A stretch of 64,000 nucleotides of DNA, taken from positions 248,001 through 312,000 of the forward strand of contig JAFEDJ010000021.1 of the NCBI GenBank assembly GCA_018241685.1, written 5' to 3'. The stretch is from Pseudomonadota bacterium. GTDB lineage: Bacteria; Pseudomonadota; Gammaproteobacteria; Burkholderiales; Rhodocyclaceae. The notes under the pieces are model-generated. The model did not search any database. It saw nothing but the letters and a program-made list of their open reading frames with translations, and had not been told where the DNA came from. The position numbers were made by a program, and so were the translations under genes. Positions 52,837 through 63,613 of this stretch are shown here, piece after piece. Position 1 is the first letter of the stretch; every line of letters begins with the position of its first letter.

Positions 52837-54753
52837 TCAGCGGGACAGGGGCGACCACATGAAGGCTCCACGGATGCTCTTGGAGCTCCCCATCATTTCG
52901 CTATTGTTCAGCCACACCGCCAGCGTGCCCGTGGAGATCGACGCCAGAGCAGGGTAGTAGAGACGCGTGTAAGCCTCCGGGGCGCCGCTGAGGGCAAAGC
53001 CCGGCGCCGCTGCTGGTGAAACACTGCCGTCGGTGCCGATACGCCGTGCATATACACCGGTCGGGCCACCCGGGTTATTGACGTAAGCCCCCTGCGACCA
53101 GGCCAGGATGTACCCGCTCGCGGTATATACCAGGGACGAATCACCGGAATTGGTGGTGATTCCAAGAGCAAGGGGCAGCCCACCACTGGCCGGCGGACCG
53201 TTCAGCACCACACCTTCGCGGGTGATGAATGTGCCGTACATGTCGCCTGGCGTGGCGTAATTGAGACCAACGTAGTTGCGACGATCTATCCAGGTGATCA
53301 GGCAATTGACCGGATCGCAGGCGATACGGGGCGCGAATTGCATGTCGGGAGCCGTAGAGATGGCGATGGGCACGGGATCCAGCAGAGCACCCGCAGTACT
53401 CACCCGGGCTGCCACAATGTCGTGGTCAGGCAGGCCGGATGAGCCGGTTTCCCAGGCTACGATGAAGTCCCGCCCATCGAACGCGACCGATGGCATATCC
53501 GAATAGCCGGAAATGACCGTTCCGATCAGGAAGTCAGCCCCGACGACACCGCTGGACGAGACGAGCACGCCGCGAATGGTGCTCTGTACCGGGTCGTAGT
53601 TGTAATAGGCGACCAGATATTGTCCGTTGCCGTAGGCCACCGCGGGAAAGCGTCCGTTCGCCGCCAGGACGGCCCCAGGGTAAGGATCCAACACTACGCC
53701 GTCGCTACTTACCCGTTGTGCGTGCAAGCCGGCCTCGTCACGCATGACCGTCATGTATGTATTGCCATTGGAGGCAACAGCAGGCGCACCCTCCAGACTG
53801 GACAAAGCCGCGCCGGAGAGGGCGATATTCTGCTGCAGCGCCCCGTCGGCAGCGATGAACTGGCCGATCCATTGTCGACCACTGGCGCCCTGGCGGTTAC
53901 TGACGAGCAAATAGCGTATGCCATCGCTGGACAGGGCCGGTCCACCGGGCCGGGTTGCATCGGAGTCTCCGTTAGCCAACCCGCCCAAAAGATCGCGCGG
54001 CGGAAATACCCCGCCCTTGATGCCATTGACGGACACCGCGCGCAAATCGGACGTCTCCGTGCTGGTTTGTGTACCGACAGTGGCTTTGACAAGCTGGCGG
54101 ATGGCCCCTATGCCATCGGCACGCCATTCGTGGACGGTTTCCGTGATGGGCACAGCCCCCCCAGCAGACAAGGTCAGGGTGCCTGCTATGTCGTAACGGA
54201 TCCGTGCAGCATTGGAGAAACTCCCGGCACCGAGCACCAGTGTCTCGTAACCTTCGACGACGCCGGTCACCTTGACGTCTACATGCTCGTCCTTGCCATC
54301 CCCGTCCAGATCAGTACCGATGTCCACGTTCTTGCGGTCGAGCAACGGCGTCTGGCTGAACGTGCCGTCGAAACGCATGAAGTCCACCTGATTGATGATC
54401 GCATTGACCCAGCTTGCCGGGGAATTGTCTCCCAAATAGACGAAGGCCCGGGCGTCCTTGGCGTAGTAGCTGTCGACGGCAATCCCGTCCCCGGATGGAT
54501 TGCTTTCTCGGAACACCCAGGCATTAATACCTGCGACAGGCTGCGTCCCGGTGATCTGCATTTCGTTGATATAGGTGGAAACCGAGGAATCCGGAGCGAT
54601 GGAATTGACGTCGTAAACCCAATCCGCCCCGGTGAGAACCGGATAATAGGACTCTGAAATTCCGGTCGCTTGCGGTGGCGTCGAACCGCCACCGCCACCC
54701 CCACCACAACCTGCCAGGAAGACGCCCAGCAGGACCATGATCCGCTGCCGCAT
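52837..54753 (-). CDS. Large lipoprotein with repeated beta-structure
   Basis: A 638-residue lipoprotein (lipobox LAGC) followed by a glycine run (GGGGGGGST). The body contains repeated short blocks (about residues 260-600) with phrases such as GRFPAVAYGNGQYLVAYYN, MPSVAFDGRDFIVAWETGSS and RIACDPVNCLITWIDRR. These are typical of beta-propeller-like WG/PA repeats. There are no membrane helices after the signal. The family was not recognised. A GGGAGG ribosome-binding site precedes the ATG. Confidence 0.7.
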   Translation of the reverse strand: MRQRIMVLLGVFLAGCGGGGGGGSTPPQATGISESYYPVLTGADWVYDVNSIAPDSSVSTYINEMQITGTQPVAGINAWVFRESNPSGDGIAVDSYYAKDARAFVYLGDNSPASWVNAIINQVDFMRFDGTFSQTPLLDRKNVDIGTDLDGDGKDEHVDVKVTGVVEGYETLVLGAGSFSNAARIRYDIAGTLTLSAGGAVPITETVHEWRADGIGAIRQLVKATVGTQTSTETSDLRAVSVNGIKGGVFPPRDLLGGLANGDSDATRPGGPALSSDGIRYLLVSNRQGASGRQWIGQFIAADGALQQNIALSGAALSSLEGAPAVASNGNTYMTVMRDEAGLHAQRVSSDGVVLDPYPGAVLAANGRFPAVAYGNGQYLVAYYNYDPVQSTIRGVLVSSSGVVGADFLIGTVISGYSDMPSVAFDGRDFIVAWETGSSGLPDHDIVAARVSTAGALLDPVPIAISTAPDMQFAPRIACDPVNCLITWIDRRNYVGLNYATPGDMYGTFITREGVVLNGPPASGGLPLALGITTNSGDSSLVYTASGYILAWSQGAYVNNPGGPTGVYARRIGTDGSVSPAAAPGFALSGAPEAYTRLYYPALASISTGTLAVWLNNSEMMGSSKSIRGAFMWSPLSR

Positions 54754-54904
54754 GACACACCTCCCGTCTGTTCTTCGAGACTCTTTATTGTTCAGGGTAG
54801 GCAGTGATCACTATGCTTTCAAGAAAATGGAACGCATTTGCCATGCATCCATTTGAAATATAAAAAATTGAAACTGAACTTCCCGAGACTTACCCTTGTT
54901 TTGC

Positions 54905-54925
54905 TTTCGCCATAAATTGGCGAAA
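54905..54925. other. Inverted repeat upstream of the large lipoprotein gene
   Basis: TTTCGCCA (54905-54912) and TGGCGAAA (54918-54925) are perfect complements across a five-base spacer, in AT-rich DNA about 150 bases upstream of the lipoprotein start. It could be a regulator-binding palindrome or a weak hairpin. Confidence 0.4.
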
Positions 54926-54975
54926 TAGGGGGCATCTAAAAAACTGTTATTAGCGCGAAGCCGAATAGCCCCCGA

Positions 54976-56976
<2,001 letters not shown>

Positions 56977-57057
56977 GAGCGTGCTGCGGACATCGGGTGG
57001 AGCGGGAGCGCATTCTACCGCGCCGCAGGGGCTGGCCTGATGTAAGCTCTTCGCACC

Positions 57058-58005
57058 ATGTCCGTCTTTACTTCCGTCACCGACGCCGACCTCGCGGTCT
57101 GGCTGCGCAACTATGCCATCGGCCGCCTGGATGTCTTGCAGGGGATCTCCGCCGGCGTGCAGAACAGCAACTTCTTCGTCACTACCAGCCTGGGCCGCTA
57201 CGTGCTGACGCTGTTCGAGACGATGCCGCGCGCCGAGCTGCCCTTCTACCTGCACCTGATGGCCCACCTGGCCCGCCACGGCCTGCCGGTGCCGGCGCCG
57301 ATCGCCAACCGGGACAACGAATACCTTGGCACCCTTTCGGGCAAACCGGCGGTGTTGGTCACACGTCTGGCCGGCAAGTCGGAGATGGCGCCGAGCGTCG
57401 CCCACTGCGCGCGCATCGGCGCGATGTTGGCCGGCCTGCACCTGGCCGGGCAGTCCTTCGGGCGCAAGCAGGCCAATCCGCGCGGCGCCGAGTGGCGGCG
57501 CGACTGCGCGGCCCGCGTGCGCGCCCATCTGCCCGCCGACGAACAGGCCGAACTCGATGCCGAGCTGGCCTTCCAGGCCGGTTTCGACCTGCGCGCCCTG
57601 CCGCAAGGGGTTATCCACGCCGACCTGTTCCGCGACAACGTGCTGTGGGACGGCGACTTCGTCGGCGGCGTCATCGACTTCTACTTCGCCGGCGTGGATG
57701 CGCTGCTGTTCGACGTGGCGGTCACCGTCAACGACTGGTGCGCCGACGCCGACGGTCAGCTCGATGCGGCCCGCGCCGCCGCGCTGCTCGCCAGCTACGC
57801 CGAGGCCCGCCCCTTCACCGCCGCCGAACGCAAGGCCTGGCCAGCCGTACTGCGCGCCGCTGCGCTGCGCTTCTGGTTGTCGCGACTGGAGGATTTCCAC
57901 CTGCCGCGCCCCGGCGAGATGGTGCTGGTAAAGGATCCGGGCGAGTACCGGCGCATCCTGCAGCTGCGTGCCCATGCCGATGGCCTGCCCGCCCTGCCGG
58001 CCTGA
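57058..58005 (+). CDS. thrB: Homoserine kinase (aminoglycoside-phosphotransferase fold)
   Basis: Phosphorylates homoserine for threonine synthesis. The 315-residue protein belongs to the type with a choline-kinase/aminoglycoside phosphotransferase fold rather than the GHMP type. Seen are YAIGRLDVLQGISAGVQNSN, the catalytic VIHADLFRDNVLW and the metal-binding GVIDFYFAG. It competes with MetX (7597) for homoserine. The product follows rep divergently. Confidence 0.93.
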   Translation: MSVFTSVTDADLAVWLRNYAIGRLDVLQGISAGVQNSNFFVTTSLGRYVLTLFETMPRAELPFYLHLMAHLARHGLPVPAPIANRDNEYLGTLSGKPAVLVTRLAGKSEMAPSVAHCARIGAMLAGLHLAGQSFGRKQANPRGAEWRRDCAARVRAHLPADEQAELDAELAFQAGFDLRALPQGVIHADLFRDNVLWDGDFVGGVIDFYFAGVDALLFDVAVTVNDWCADADGQLDAARAAALLASYAEARPFTAAERKAWPAVLRAAALRFWLSRLEDFHLPRPGEMVLVKDPGEYRRILQLRAHADGLPALPA

Positions 58006-58112
58006 AAACGTGCCGCTAGGGTTTTGCCGGTTTGAACTGGGTGGGGGATTTGGGCTAGCATCTCGTCGCAGCGCAACATCCTGATTTTCCACTCCGTTTC
58101 CCACGCCCGACA

Positions 58113-58916
58113 ATGACCGAACCGGCTGCCCCGGCACACCATCCCCACAACGCCGCGCGCCATCCGCGCCCACGGCATGTTTCGCCCTTCGAAAGCCTGG
58201 TCTGGCTGAAGGCCGGATGGTTCTATTTCGCCCGCAATCCGGGGGTGTGGGTCGCCATCAGCGTGATCTTCATCATCATGCTGTTCGTGCTGGGCCTGGT
58301 GCCGCTGCTCGGCTGGGCGGTGGTGCTGATCGGCTTCCCTGTGATGGTCGCCGGCATGGTGCTGGGCTGCCATGCGCTGGCCCAGGGCAAGGCACTGCGC
58401 ATCGAACACCTGTTCGCCGGCCTGAAGGTCCATGCCGGCAACCTGTCGCTGGTCGGCGTGTTCTACCTGCTCGGCGGCCTGATCGCCGGCTTTATATCGG
58501 TGCTGATCGGCGGCGGCGCACTGCTCACCGGCTACATCCTCGGCGCGCTGGCCGGCATGGGCATGGGCCTGGTCAGCGGCGTGCTGCTCGGCAGCATCGT
58601 GTTCTCGGTGCTGTGGGTGCTGCTGATCACCGCGCTGTGGTTCGCCGCCCCGCTGGTGGTGCTGCGCGACACCCCGCCGCTGGATGCGATGAAGCTGTCC
58701 CTGTCGGCCTGCTTCGGCAACTTCGGCGCCTTCGTGGTGCTGGGCGTGCTGATCTACGTGCTGATCTGGGTCGCCATGATCCCGGCAGCTCTCGGCGTAC
58801 TGATCCTCGTCCCGGTGCTGGCCGGCACGCTGTACGCGTCCTACCAGGACGTCTTCGGCGACATGGCGCTGGTCTCACCGCACGCCGCCGCGGCACCGGC
58901 AGAAGAAACGGACTGA
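58113..58916 (+). CDS. BPSS1780-family membrane protein, first copy
   Basis: A 267-residue integral membrane protein with a histidine-rich N-terminus (HHPHNAARHPRPRH) and about six helices containing glycine-rich stretches (GGGALLTGYILGALAG). It resembles the BPSS1780 family of betaproteobacterial membrane proteins. A second, diverged homologue follows after 4 bases, so the pair likely arose by duplication. Function unknown. Confidence 0.75.
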   Translation: MTEPAAPAHHPHNAARHPRPRHVSPFESLVWLKAGWFYFARNPGVWVAISVIFIIMLFVLGLVPLLGWAVVLIGFPVMVAGMVLGCHALAQGKALRIEHLFAGLKVHAGNLSLVGVFYLLGGLIAGFISVLIGGGALLTGYILGALAGMGMGLVSGVLLGSIVFSVLWVLLITALWFAAPLVVLRDTPPLDAMKLSLSACFGNFGAFVVLGVLIYVLIWVAMIPAALGVLILVPVLAGTLYASYQDVFGDMALVSPHAAAAPAEETD

Positions 58917-58920
58917 GCAG

Positions 58921-59694
58921 ATGCAGGCACGCACCTTGCCGGCCCAGCGCGGCTGGGCCTGGATCGTCGATGGCTTCGCGCTATGGCGGCGCAACCCGGC
59001 GCTGGTCACCTTCCTGGTCTTCGGCAGCTCGCTGACGCTGCTGCTGGTCGCCGCGATTCCCCTCATCGGCCAGGTCATCATGTTCCTCGTGATGCCGGCC
59101 CTGTCGCTGGGCATCTTCAACGGTTGCAAGGCGATTGCCGAGCGGCGCAAGGCCGGCCCCGACATCCTCGTCTCCGGCTTCCGCCAGAACCTGCAGGAGC
59201 AGGTCAAGATCGGCGGCATCTACTTCATCGGCTCCCTGATCGTGCTCGGCCTCAGCACCCTGTTCGATGCCGAGGTGAACAGCAAGCTGTTCAAGGCCGT
59301 GATGGGCAAGACCAGCTGGGGCGAGACCCTTGACGATCCGTCCTTCCTCATTGCGCTGCTGGTCAGCACCGTCGGCTCCACACCGCTGATGATGGCCTAC
59401 TGGTTTGCGCCGCTGCTGGCCGGCTGGGGACGCATCCCCGCCACCAAGGCGCTGTTCTTCAGTTTCATCGCCTGCCTGCGCAACTGGCGCGCCTTTCTGA
59501 GCTTCGGGCTAGGCCTGATGGGCGTGGCGCTGGGCGCTGGCGTGCTGGTCAGCGTACTCGAACTGGTCTCGCCGCTGCTGAGCCTGTTGCCGGCGCTGGC
59601 CTTCCCGATCGTCTTCATTCCTGTGGTCTTCGCCAGCTTCTACGCCAACGCGCTGGACGTCTTCGACCATATCGGTCCCGATGATGCCAGCTGA
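58921..59694 (+). CDS. BPSS1780-family membrane protein, second copy
   Basis: A 257-residue membrane protein related to the preceding one in layout: a short N-terminal region, then the segment GFALWRRNPALVTFLVFGSS and about six helices. Its end overlaps the start of nadD by 14 bases, so it is translationally linked to the housekeeping operon nadD-rsfS-rlmH. Confidence 0.75.
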   Translation: MQARTLPAQRGWAWIVDGFALWRRNPALVTFLVFGSSLTLLLVAAIPLIGQVIMFLVMPALSLGIFNGCKAIAERRKAGPDILVSGFRQNLQEQVKIGGIYFIGSLIVLGLSTLFDAEVNSKLFKAVMGKTSWGETLDDPSFLIALLVSTVGSTPLMMAYWFAPLLAGWGRIPATKALFFSFIACLRNWRAFLSFGLGLMGVALGAGVLVSVLELVSPLLSLLPALAFPIVFIPVVFASFYANALDVFDHIGPDDAS

Positions 59695-60334
59695 ACACGC
59701 CCTCGGGATTTTCGGTGGCACCTTCGACCCCATCCACTACGGCCACCTGCGCCTCGCCGAAACAGCCCGCGAAGCCCTCGACCTGGAGAAAGTACGCTTC
59801 ATCCCCGCCGGCCAGCCGCCGCACCGGGACGTCCCCGGCGCCAGTGCCGCAGACCGGCTGGCAATGGCCCGGCTGGCCACCGCGGACAACCCGGCCTTCG
59901 AAGTGGATCCGGCGGAAGTGGAAGCCACTCAGGCCAGCTTCACGATCCTGACCCTCGAACGCCTGCGTGCCGAGCTGGGCCCGAAGCGGCCGCTGGTGCT
60001 GCTGCTCGGCGTCGATGCGCTGCTCGGCCTGCCCACCTGGAAGCGCTGGCACGAACTCTTCGACTTCGCCCACGTGGCCGTCGCCAACCGCCCCGGCTAC
60101 AGCCTCGACAGCGCACGCATGGCGCCGGAACTGGCCGAGCTCACGCACCGCCGGCACGGCACGCTGGACGCTCTCGAAGGCCGCCCGGCCGGCTCGCTGG
60201 TTCAGTTCGCGATGACGCCGCTGGCGATCTCCGCCACCGACATCCGCGCCCGCCGCAGCACCGGTCAGAGCCTGCGCTATTTGCTCCCGCCAGCGGTTGT
60301 TGACTATATTTCTCTGCACCAACTCTATATCTGA
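59681..60334 (+). CDS. nadD: Nicotinate-nucleotide adenylyltransferase
   Basis: Converts nicotinate mononucleotide to deamido-NAD. The 217-residue protein has the nucleotidyltransferase motif GIFGGTFDPIHYGHLRLA and the C-terminal ISATDIRARRSTGQSLRYL. The second ATG in MMPAEHALGIFGG may be the true start. It overlaps the membrane gene upstream and leads into rsfS. Confidence 0.95.
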   Translation: MMPAEHALGIFGGTFDPIHYGHLRLAETAREALDLEKVRFIPAGQPPHRDVPGASAADRLAMARLATADNPAFEVDPAEVEATQASFTILTLERLRAELGPKRPLVLLLGVDALLGLPTWKRWHELFDFAHVAVANRPGYSLDSARMAPELAELTHRRHGTLDALEGRPAGSLVQFAMTPLAISATDIRARRSTGQSLRYLLPPAVVDYISLHQLYI

Positions 60335-60338
60335 ATCA

Positions 60339-60707
60339 ATGGAAATCACCCAGTTCGAACAACTCGTCGTCTCCGCCCTCGAGGACATCAAGGGCAAGGA
60401 CATCCAGGTCATCGACACCACGCGCCTCACCTCGCTCTTCGACCGCGTGATCATCGCCAGTGGCGACTCCAACCGGCAGACCCGCTCCCTCGCCCGCAAC
60501 GTGGCCGACAAGGCCCGTGAAGCCGGCCTCAAGGTGGTCAGCGTGGAAGGCGAGGACTCCGGCGAATGGGTGCTAGTGGATCTGGGCGACATCGTGGTGC
60601 ACGTCATGCAGCCGGCCGTCCGCGCCTACTACAACCTGGAAGAACTGTGGTCCGCCACGCCGGCGCGCCCGTCCCGCCCTGGCAGCGCCGCTGCGCGCGC
60701 CGCCTGA
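60339..60707 (+). CDS. rsfS: Ribosome silencing factor RsfS
   Basis: RsfS binds L14 on the large subunit and blocks joining in poor conditions. The 122-residue product contains [40 protein letters not shown] and the signature [19 protein letters not shown] 60339 is 4 bases after the nadD stop. The proline-rich tail is longer than in E. coli. Confidence 0.95.
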   Translation: MEITQFEQLVVSALEDIKGKDIQVIDTTRLTSLFDRVIIASGDSNRQTRSLARNVADKAREAGLKVVSVEGEDSGEWVLVDLGDIVVHVMQPAVRAYYNLEELWSATPARPSRPGSAAARAA

Positions 60708-60753
60708 GCCTTTCCGCACCACCCGCGGCGCAACCGGCGCCGCCCCCTGCCCC

Positions 60754-61224
60754 ATGAAACTCCTGATCGTCGCGGTCGGCACGCGCATGCCGGCCTGGGT
60801 CGACACTGCCTTCGACGACTTCGCCAAGCGCATGCCGCGCGAACTGCCGCTGCAGCTCGTCGAAGTGAAGGCCGAACCCCGCACCACTGGCAAGACCGTG
60901 GAAGCCATGATGGCCCTCGAAGCGGCCCGCATCGAGGCGGCCCTGCCAACCCGCTGCCGGCGCCTGATCCTCGACGAACGCGGCGAGGACCTGACCACCA
61001 AGGCCCTCGCCAAACGCCTGGAGCGCTGGCAGGACAGCGGCGACGACGTGGCGCTGATCATCGGCGGACCGGACGGCCTCGACCCGGCCCTGAAGGCCAC
61101 CGCCCACGAAACGATGCGCCTGTCCAGCCTGACCCTGCCCCACGCGATGGTCCGGGTGATGCTGTCCGAAGCCTTGTACCGGGCCTGGAGCCTGTCGAAA
61201 AACCATCCGTACCACCGGGAATGA
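60754..61224 (+). CDS. rlmH: 23S rRNA pseudouridine-1915 N3-methyltransferase
   Basis: RlmH is a SPOUT methyltransferase that methylates pseudouridine 1915 of 23S rRNA. The 156-residue length is standard. The knot-forming segments [19 protein letters not shown] and [16 protein letters not shown], and the C-terminal [17 protein letters not shown], are present. It follows rsfS, the usual arrangement. Confidence 0.96.
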   Translation: MKLLIVAVGTRMPAWVDTAFDDFAKRMPRELPLQLVEVKAEPRTTGKTVEAMMALEAARIEAALPTRCRRLILDERGEDLTTKALAKRLERWQDSGDDVALIIGGPDGLDPALKATAHETMRLSSLTLPHAMVRVMLSEALYRAWSLSKNHPYHRE

Positions 61225-61228
61225 TGTC

Positions 61229-61828
61229 GTGATCTACCTCGCCTCGAACAGCCCCCGTCGCCGCGAACTGCTCAAGCAGATCCACGTCCGTTTCGAACCC
61301 CTGCTGTTCCGCAGCGGGGCGCGGGCCGACGCGGACGTGAACGAGGACGCGCTGCCCGGCGAGGATGCCTTCACTTACGTACGGCGGGTCGCCATGGCCA
61401 AGGCCGTCGGCGGCATCAAGCGGATCAGCTGGCGCAGCCTGCCGCCGCGTCTGCTGCTGGCCGCCGACACCACGCTGGAACTGGACGGAGCCATCATCGG
61501 CAAGCCGGACAACGCGGAGCACGCGGTGGACATCCTGCGTTCCCTGTCCGGCCGCAGCCACCAGGTCCTCACAGCGGTGGTGGTCGGCGACGGCCAGCGC
61601 TACGCCCACCGCCTGTCGGTCAGCGAAGTACGCTTCCGCACCGTGGACGAGCAGGACATCCGCCGCTACGTGGCCAGCGGCGAAGCCGCCGACAAGGCCG
61701 GCGCCTACGGCATCCAGGGCCGCGCAGCGGTCTTCATCGAGGAGATCCGCGGCAGCTACACCGGCATCATGGGCCTGCCGCTGTTCGAGACTGCCGCCCT
61801 GTTGCAGGAATTCGGCTATCCTCTCTGA
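61229..61828 (+). CDS. maf: Maf-like nucleoside triphosphate pyrophosphatase
   Basis: A house-cleaning dNTP/NTP pyrophosphatase (YhdE group, probably dTTP and UTP) of 199 residues. SNSPRRRELLKQI, the metal-binding ADTTLELDGAIIGKP and SGRSHQVLTAV are typical. It starts with GTG 4 bases after rlmH. A 160-base gap with a hairpin separates it from rng. Confidence 0.93.
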   Translation: MIYLASNSPRRRELLKQIHVRFEPLLFRSGARADADVNEDALPGEDAFTYVRRVAMAKAVGGIKRISWRSLPPRLLLAADTTLELDGAIIGKPDNAEHAVDILRSLSGRSHQVLTAVVVGDGQRYAHRLSVSEVRFRTVDEQDIRRYVASGEAADKAGAYGIQGRAAVFIEEIRGSYTGIMGLPLFETAALLQEFGYPL

Positions 61829-61933
61829 CTGACGCCGGCCACCAAGAGTCGGCCGCCTATCGGAGGAGAGGACAAGCACACACCAGCTGGCGCGGCACGC
61901 CCCGCGCAGCCGATGCCGGACGAGCGGCGATCG

Positions 61934-61964
61934 GCGATGGCACATCCGCGCGATGTGTCATCGC
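61934..61964 (+). other. 13-bp inverted repeat in the rng leader
   Basis: GCGATGGCACATC (61934-61946) pairs with GATGTGTCATCGC (61952-61964), with one G-U pair, across a five-base loop (CGCGC). It ends 24 bases before the rng ATG. There is no T run, so it is probably a leader hairpin or a protein-binding palindrome. RNase G could cleave near such a structure, but that is inference. Confidence 0.5.
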
Positions 61965-61988
61965 CCATCACCGTTTGCTTCCCGCATC

Positions 61989-63443
61989 ATGTCTGACGAA
62001 TACCTGATCAATTTCACCCCTCAAGAAACCCGCGTCGCCCTCATGCAGCAGGGCGTCGTGCAGGAAGTCCACGTCGAACGTACGGCGAGCCGCGGCATCG
62101 TCGGCAACATCTACCTGGGCCGCGTCGTGCGCGTGCTGCCCGGCATGCAGTCGGCGTTCATGGACGTTGGCCTCGAACGCACCGCCTTCCTGCACGTAGC
62201 CGACATCTGGGCCGACCGCCACCACGGCGACGCGCCGCGACCCATCGAACGCATCCTGTCGGAAGGGCAGAACCTGATCGTGCAGGTGCTGAAGGACCCC
62301 CTCGGCACCAAGGGCGCCCGCCTGTCCACGCAGATCTCCATCGCCGGCCGCATGCTGGTCTACCTGCCCCAGGACAAGCACATCGGCATTTCCCAGCGGA
62401 TCGGCGACGAGGCCGGCCGCGAAGCCCTGCGCGAGCGCGTCACGCGCCTGCTGCCGGCCGACGAGACCGGCGGCTACATCGTCCGCACGATGGCCGAGAA
62501 CGCCAGCGATGAGGAGCTCGCCGCCGACATCGCCTACCTGCGCAAGCTGTGGGCCGAGATCAAGAACCGCAGCGTCGGCGCCCGTCCGCCCACGGTGCTG
62601 TACCAGGACCTCAACCTGGCCCAGCGGGTGCTGCGCGACCTGGTCACCGACGCCACCACGCGGATCGTCGCCGACTCCCGCGAGAACTTCCAGAAGCTGA
62701 CCGGCTTCGCCACCGAGTACATGCCGCAGGTGCTGCCGCTGCTCGACCACTACACGGGCGAGCGCCCGTTGTTCGACCTGCACGGCGTCGAGGCGGAGAT
62801 CGAGAAGGCCCTGGCGCGGCGGGTGGAACTCAAGTCCGGTGGCTACCTGATCATCGACCAGACCGAGGCGATGACCACCATCGACGTGAACACCGGCGGC
62901 TTCGTCGGCGCGCGCAACTTCGACGACACCATCTTCAAGACCAACCTCGAAGCGGCCCAGGCCATCGCCCGCCAGCTGCGCCTGCGTAACCTGGGCGGCA
63001 TCATCATCGTCGACTTCATCGACATGGAAAGCCCGGAACACCGTACCGCGGTGCTCGAAGAGTTCCGCAAGGCGCTGGCCCGCGACCACACCAAGATGAC
63101 GGTGAACGGTTTCACCACCCTCGGCCTGGTGGAGATGACCCGCAAGCGGACCCGCGAGTCCCTCGCCCACCTGCTGTGCGAGCCCTGTCCGACCTGTAAC
63201 GGGCGCGGCGAGGTGAAGACCGCCCGCACCGTTGCCTACGAGATCCTCCGCGAACTGCTGCGCGAGGCACGCCAGTTCAACGCCCGGGAGTTCCGCGTGC
63301 TCGCCGCACCGAACGTCATAGATCTGTTCCTGGAGGAAGAATCCCAGGCGCTGGGCATGCTGTCGGACTTCATCGGCAAGGCTATTTCCCTGCATCCCGA
63401 AGCCAGCTACGGCCAGGAACAGTTCGATATCGTGCTGCTCTGA
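61989..63443 (+). CDS. rng: Ribonuclease G
   Basis: RNase G (484 residues) matures 16S rRNA 5' ends and degrades some mRNAs. It shows the S1 domain start VGNIYLGRVVRVLPGMQSAF, the catalytic metal site TTIDVNTGGFVG, the IIIVDFIDM segment and the zinc-link motif CEPCPTCNGRGEVKT. It lacks the long scaffold tail of RNase E. The frame is open to 61953, but ATG 61989 (MSDEYLINFTPQETRVAL) matches the family start. Confidence 0.95.
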   Translation: MSDEYLINFTPQETRVALMQQGVVQEVHVERTASRGIVGNIYLGRVVRVLPGMQSAFMDVGLERTAFLHVADIWADRHHGDAPRPIERILSEGQNLIVQVLKDPLGTKGARLSTQISIAGRMLVYLPQDKHIGISQRIGDEAGREALRERVTRLLPADETGGYIVRTMAENASDEELAADIAYLRKLWAEIKNRSVGARPPTVLYQDLNLAQRVLRDLVTDATTRIVADSRENFQKLTGFATEYMPQVLPLLDHYTGERPLFDLHGVEAEIEKALARRVELKSGGYLIIDQTEAMTTIDVNTGGFVGARNFDDTIFKTNLEAAQAIARQLRLRNLGGIIIVDFIDMESPEHRTAVLEEFRKALARDHTKMTVNGFTTLGLVEMTRKRTRESLAHLLCEPCPTCNGRGEVKTARTVAYEILRELLREARQFNAREFRVLAAPNVIDLFLEEESQALGMLSDFIGKAISLHPEASYGQEQFDIVLL

Positions 63444-63613
63444 CAACGACGTCCGCATCACCGCACCGATGTAGCGCATCCTACATCTGGCGCGGCCTGC
63501 GGCGGTTTTCTGCCCCTCGTCGGTGCATCGAAATATTCAATCGGCCAGCGATTGACGATGCAATCAAAGCGCCTTCAAAATCCGGCGCCTCGATACAGGC
63601 AGGACCACTTGCA

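Noticed and set aside
53620..54657. 345-codon plus-strand frame opposite the large lipoprotein
   Set aside because: The minus-strand gene has a lipobox, ribosome-binding site and regular repeats; the plus frame has none of these.
56977..58173. Long N-terminal extension of the rep frame
   Set aside because: It overlaps thrB on the other strand entirely, and the ATG at 56976 matches the Rep family N-terminus.
63552..63580. TTGACG with TCAAAA at 17 bases as a promoter of the last gene
   Set aside because: The -10 is a poor match, and the last gene is incomplete, so a promoter call is not justified.
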